From contig JAFGVX010000029.1 of the NCBI GenBank assembly GCA_016937775.1, positions 1 to 33,247 on the forward strand: 33,247 bases of DNA, read 5' to 3'. Made by a program: the position numbers and the translations under genes. Below the pieces are notes generated by a model, which was not told the origin of the DNA, searched no databases, and saw only the letters and a program-made list of their open reading frames with translations. Below, piece after piece: positions 31,482 to 33,247 of the stretch. How positions within the stretch are numbered: the stretch's first letter is position 1; each line of letters opens with the position of its first letter. Source of the DNA: Campylobacterales bacterium (GTDB lineage Bacteria; Campylobacterota; Campylobacteria; Campylobacterales; Sulfurovaceae).

Positions 31482-33032
31482 CTATATTCCTTTTGAAGAA
31501 CTGTTTTTTAATCTTCCTTGCATGCTAAGATAACTATTGAGTGCTCCTATATAGGCTTTTGCGCTTGCAAGCATAGTATCCAAACTAAGTCCGTGACCTA
31601 TCATTGCAGGCTCACTATCGTCAAATGTTACTTTGACTGTTACATTCGCTAGAGCATCTTTACCTTGTGAAACGGAAGTAACTTTATAGTCAATCAAAGT
31701 ACCTTTAAAGCCCGTGACTCTATCAATCGTTTTAAAGACAGCATCTATTGTACCTCCTCCGATACTCGCATCTGTTTTTTCTTTCTCTTTGTGCCTTATC
31801 GTCACGGCAGCACTCGGAACACCACCTGTTGAATCCATGAGTTGCATAGCAATCAATTCATATACTTTCTCTACATGAGTCATTTCACTTGTTACAAGTG
31901 CCCGTATATCGTCATCATAGATATTCTTCTTTTTGTCGGCAAGCTCTTTAAATCGCTCGAATGCTTTGTTTATCTCTTCATTATTTGCCTCAAACCCAAG
32001 TTTTGTAAGTTTATCTTTAAATGCCGCTCTTCCGGAATGTTTGCCAAGTATTAATGTGTCACTGATGTCTATGCCTATATCTTCAGGTCTGATAATCTCA
32101 TAGGTCTCTTTGTTTTTGAGCATTCCGTCTTGGTGGATGCCACTCTCATGAGCGAATGCATTTTTACCGACAATTGCTTTATTTGGTTGTGGTTCGATTC
32201 CCGTGATATTAGCTATCAATCTACTTGTCAGATATATCTCTTTAGTGTTAATATTGGTATCTAAACCGACAAAAATATCTTTTCGTGTCTTCATTGCCAT
32301 AACAATCTCTTCAAGTGCAGCATTACCGGCTCGTTCACCTAAGCCGTTAATAGTGCATTCAACTTGTCTAGCGCCATTCAAGATGCTCTCCAAGGAGTTT
32401 GCTACACCAAGTCCAAGATCATTATGATTGTGAACAGATATGATAGCTCTTCCTTTGGTGTATTCACTCATTATTCGTATCATTTCGCCTATTTCGCTCG
32501 GCATTCTAAAACCAACGGTATCGGGTAAATTGATAGTAGAAGCACCTGCTTCTATAACAGCATCAGTAATCTCTTTCAAAAAACCTATATCACTTCTGCC
32601 GGCATCTTCGCAGCTAAACTCCACATCATCTGCAAATTCTTTTGCATATGTAACGGCATTAATAGCCTTTTTGATGACCTCATCGGGAGTCATTCTAAGT
32701 TTATGTTCCATATGTATGGAACTTGTTGCGATAAAAGTATGAATCCTTTTAAATTTTGCATGTTTTATAGCTTCACCCGCAGCTTTTATATCTTTGTCTA
32801 CTGCTCTTGCAAGCGAACATACGGTGGAGCGGGCTACCTTTTGTGCTATTTGTGAAATAGCATCAAAATCTCCAGGACTTGCAGCTGCAAATCCTGCTTC
32901 TATGATATCAACGCGTAATCTTTCTAACTGAGAAGCTATACGTATCTTCTCTTCAGTGTTCATAGATGCGCCGGGGCTTTGTTCCCCGTCTCTCAATGTC
33001 GTATCAAATATCTTTATAATTTCTGTTGTCAT
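31482..33032 (-). CDS. leuA: 2-isopropylmalate synthase
   Basis: '[16 protein letters not shown]', '[15 protein letters not shown]', '[15 protein letters not shown]', '[11 protein letters not shown]', C-terminal regulatory domain. Confidence 0.96.
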   Translation of the reverse strand: MTTEIIKIFDTTLRDGEQSPGASMNTEEKIRIASQLERLRVDIIEAGFAAASPGDFDAISQIAQKVARSTVCSLARAVDKDIKAAGEAIKHAKFKRIHTFIATSSIHMEHKLRMTPDEVIKKAINAVTYAKEFADDVEFSCEDAGRSDIGFLKEITDAVIEAGASTINLPDTVGFRMPSEIGEMIRIMSEYTKGRAIISVHNHNDLGLGVANSLESILNGARQVECTINGLGERAGNAALEEIVMAMKTRKDIFVGLDTNINTKEIYLTSRLIANITGIEPQPNKAIVGKNAFAHESGIHQDGMLKNKETYEIIRPEDIGIDISDTLILGKHSGRAAFKDKLTKLGFEANNEEINKAFERFKELADKKKNIYDDDIRALVTSEMTHVEKVYELIAMQLMDSTGGVPSAAVTIRHKEKEKTDASIGGGTIDAVFKTIDRVTGFKGTLIDYKVTSVSQGKDALANVTVKVTFDDSEPAMIGHGLSLDTMLASAKAYIGALNSYLSMQGRLKNSSSKGI

Positions 33033-33121
33033 AATAAATGCCTTTAAATAAATGCAAACAATAGTGTAATATTGTTAAATTATACCAAAAAAGGTAATAG
33101 CATGTTGTTAAAAAATGATAA

Positions 33122-33190
33122 TTAAAGAGATAGAAGCAGGAGAGATGTAGCTTTTTTGTAGAATGTTGTTTTTGTAATATAAGTTTTCAT
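33122..33190 (-). CDS. Putative leucine-rich leader peptide of leuA (22 aa: MKTYITKTTFYKKATSLLLLSL)
   Basis: ATG at 33190-33188, TAA at 33124-33122; SD AGGAG five nt upstream; Leu codons CTC CTG CTT CTA then TCT CTT; 89 nt before the leuA start. Not in the supplied ORF track (too short). Confidence 0.75.
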   Translation of the reverse strand: MKTYITKTTFYKKATSLLLLSL

Positions 33191-33200
33191 TATCTCTCCT
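33138..33200 (-). promoter_or_regulatory. Long-range inverted repeat pairing the leader SD with the leader Leu codons
   Basis: AGGAGAGAT (minus strand 33200-33192) is perfectly complementary to ATCTCTCCT (minus strand 33146-33138). Confidence 0.6.
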
Positions 33201-33213
33201 CTTTTTTTGTTGC

Positions 33214-33242
33214 ATTATACACTATTTCTTTTTTTATTGCAA
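33214..33242 (-). promoter_or_regulatory. Sigma70-type promoter for the leuA leader transcript
   Basis: Minus strand TTGCAA (33242-33237), 17-nt spacer, TATAAT (33219-33214). Confidence 0.75.
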
Positions 33243-33247
33243 GCAAT

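Noticed and set aside
33057-33076. AACAATA-TTACAC-TATTGTT as the leuA attenuator terminator
   Set aside because: Entirely weak pairs apart from one G-C and no following U-run; not convincing as an intrinsic terminator, so only mentioned as a weak stem.

Overview
The window looks like a chromosomal segment from a member of the Campylobacterota (Epsilonproteobacteria); this is inferred from gene content, low GC and a futalosine menaquinone gene. Most of it is housekeeping: rimP-ribD-ubiE-xseA, serS, rhlE, tRNA-Met(CAT), groES-groEL, recG, an M16-family protein, mqnC-nusB-ribH, kdsA, an EamA transporter, mscS and leuA. The less ordinary parts are: (1) a 22-codon leucine-rich leader ORF (MKTYITKTTFYKKATSLLLLSL*) upstream of leuA, with its own sigma70-type promoter, SD and a 9-bp complementarity between that SD and its Leu codons, which fits a leucine attenuator; (2) a DUF2157/DUF4401/GDYXXLXY membrane operon in which the first two genes are each cut by one in-frame stop codon (TAG, TAA) with no frame change; (3) a single-polypeptide EtfB-EtfA fusion next to ETF-quinone oxidoreductase and an LDH-like malate dehydrogenase, downstream of a TAXI-TRAP transporter; (4) an M16 peptidase paralogue lacking the zinc motif; (5) an isolated sulfotransferase. 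No CRISPR array, transposon, prophage or rRNA was seen. All family calls come from reading the translations; no searches were run.
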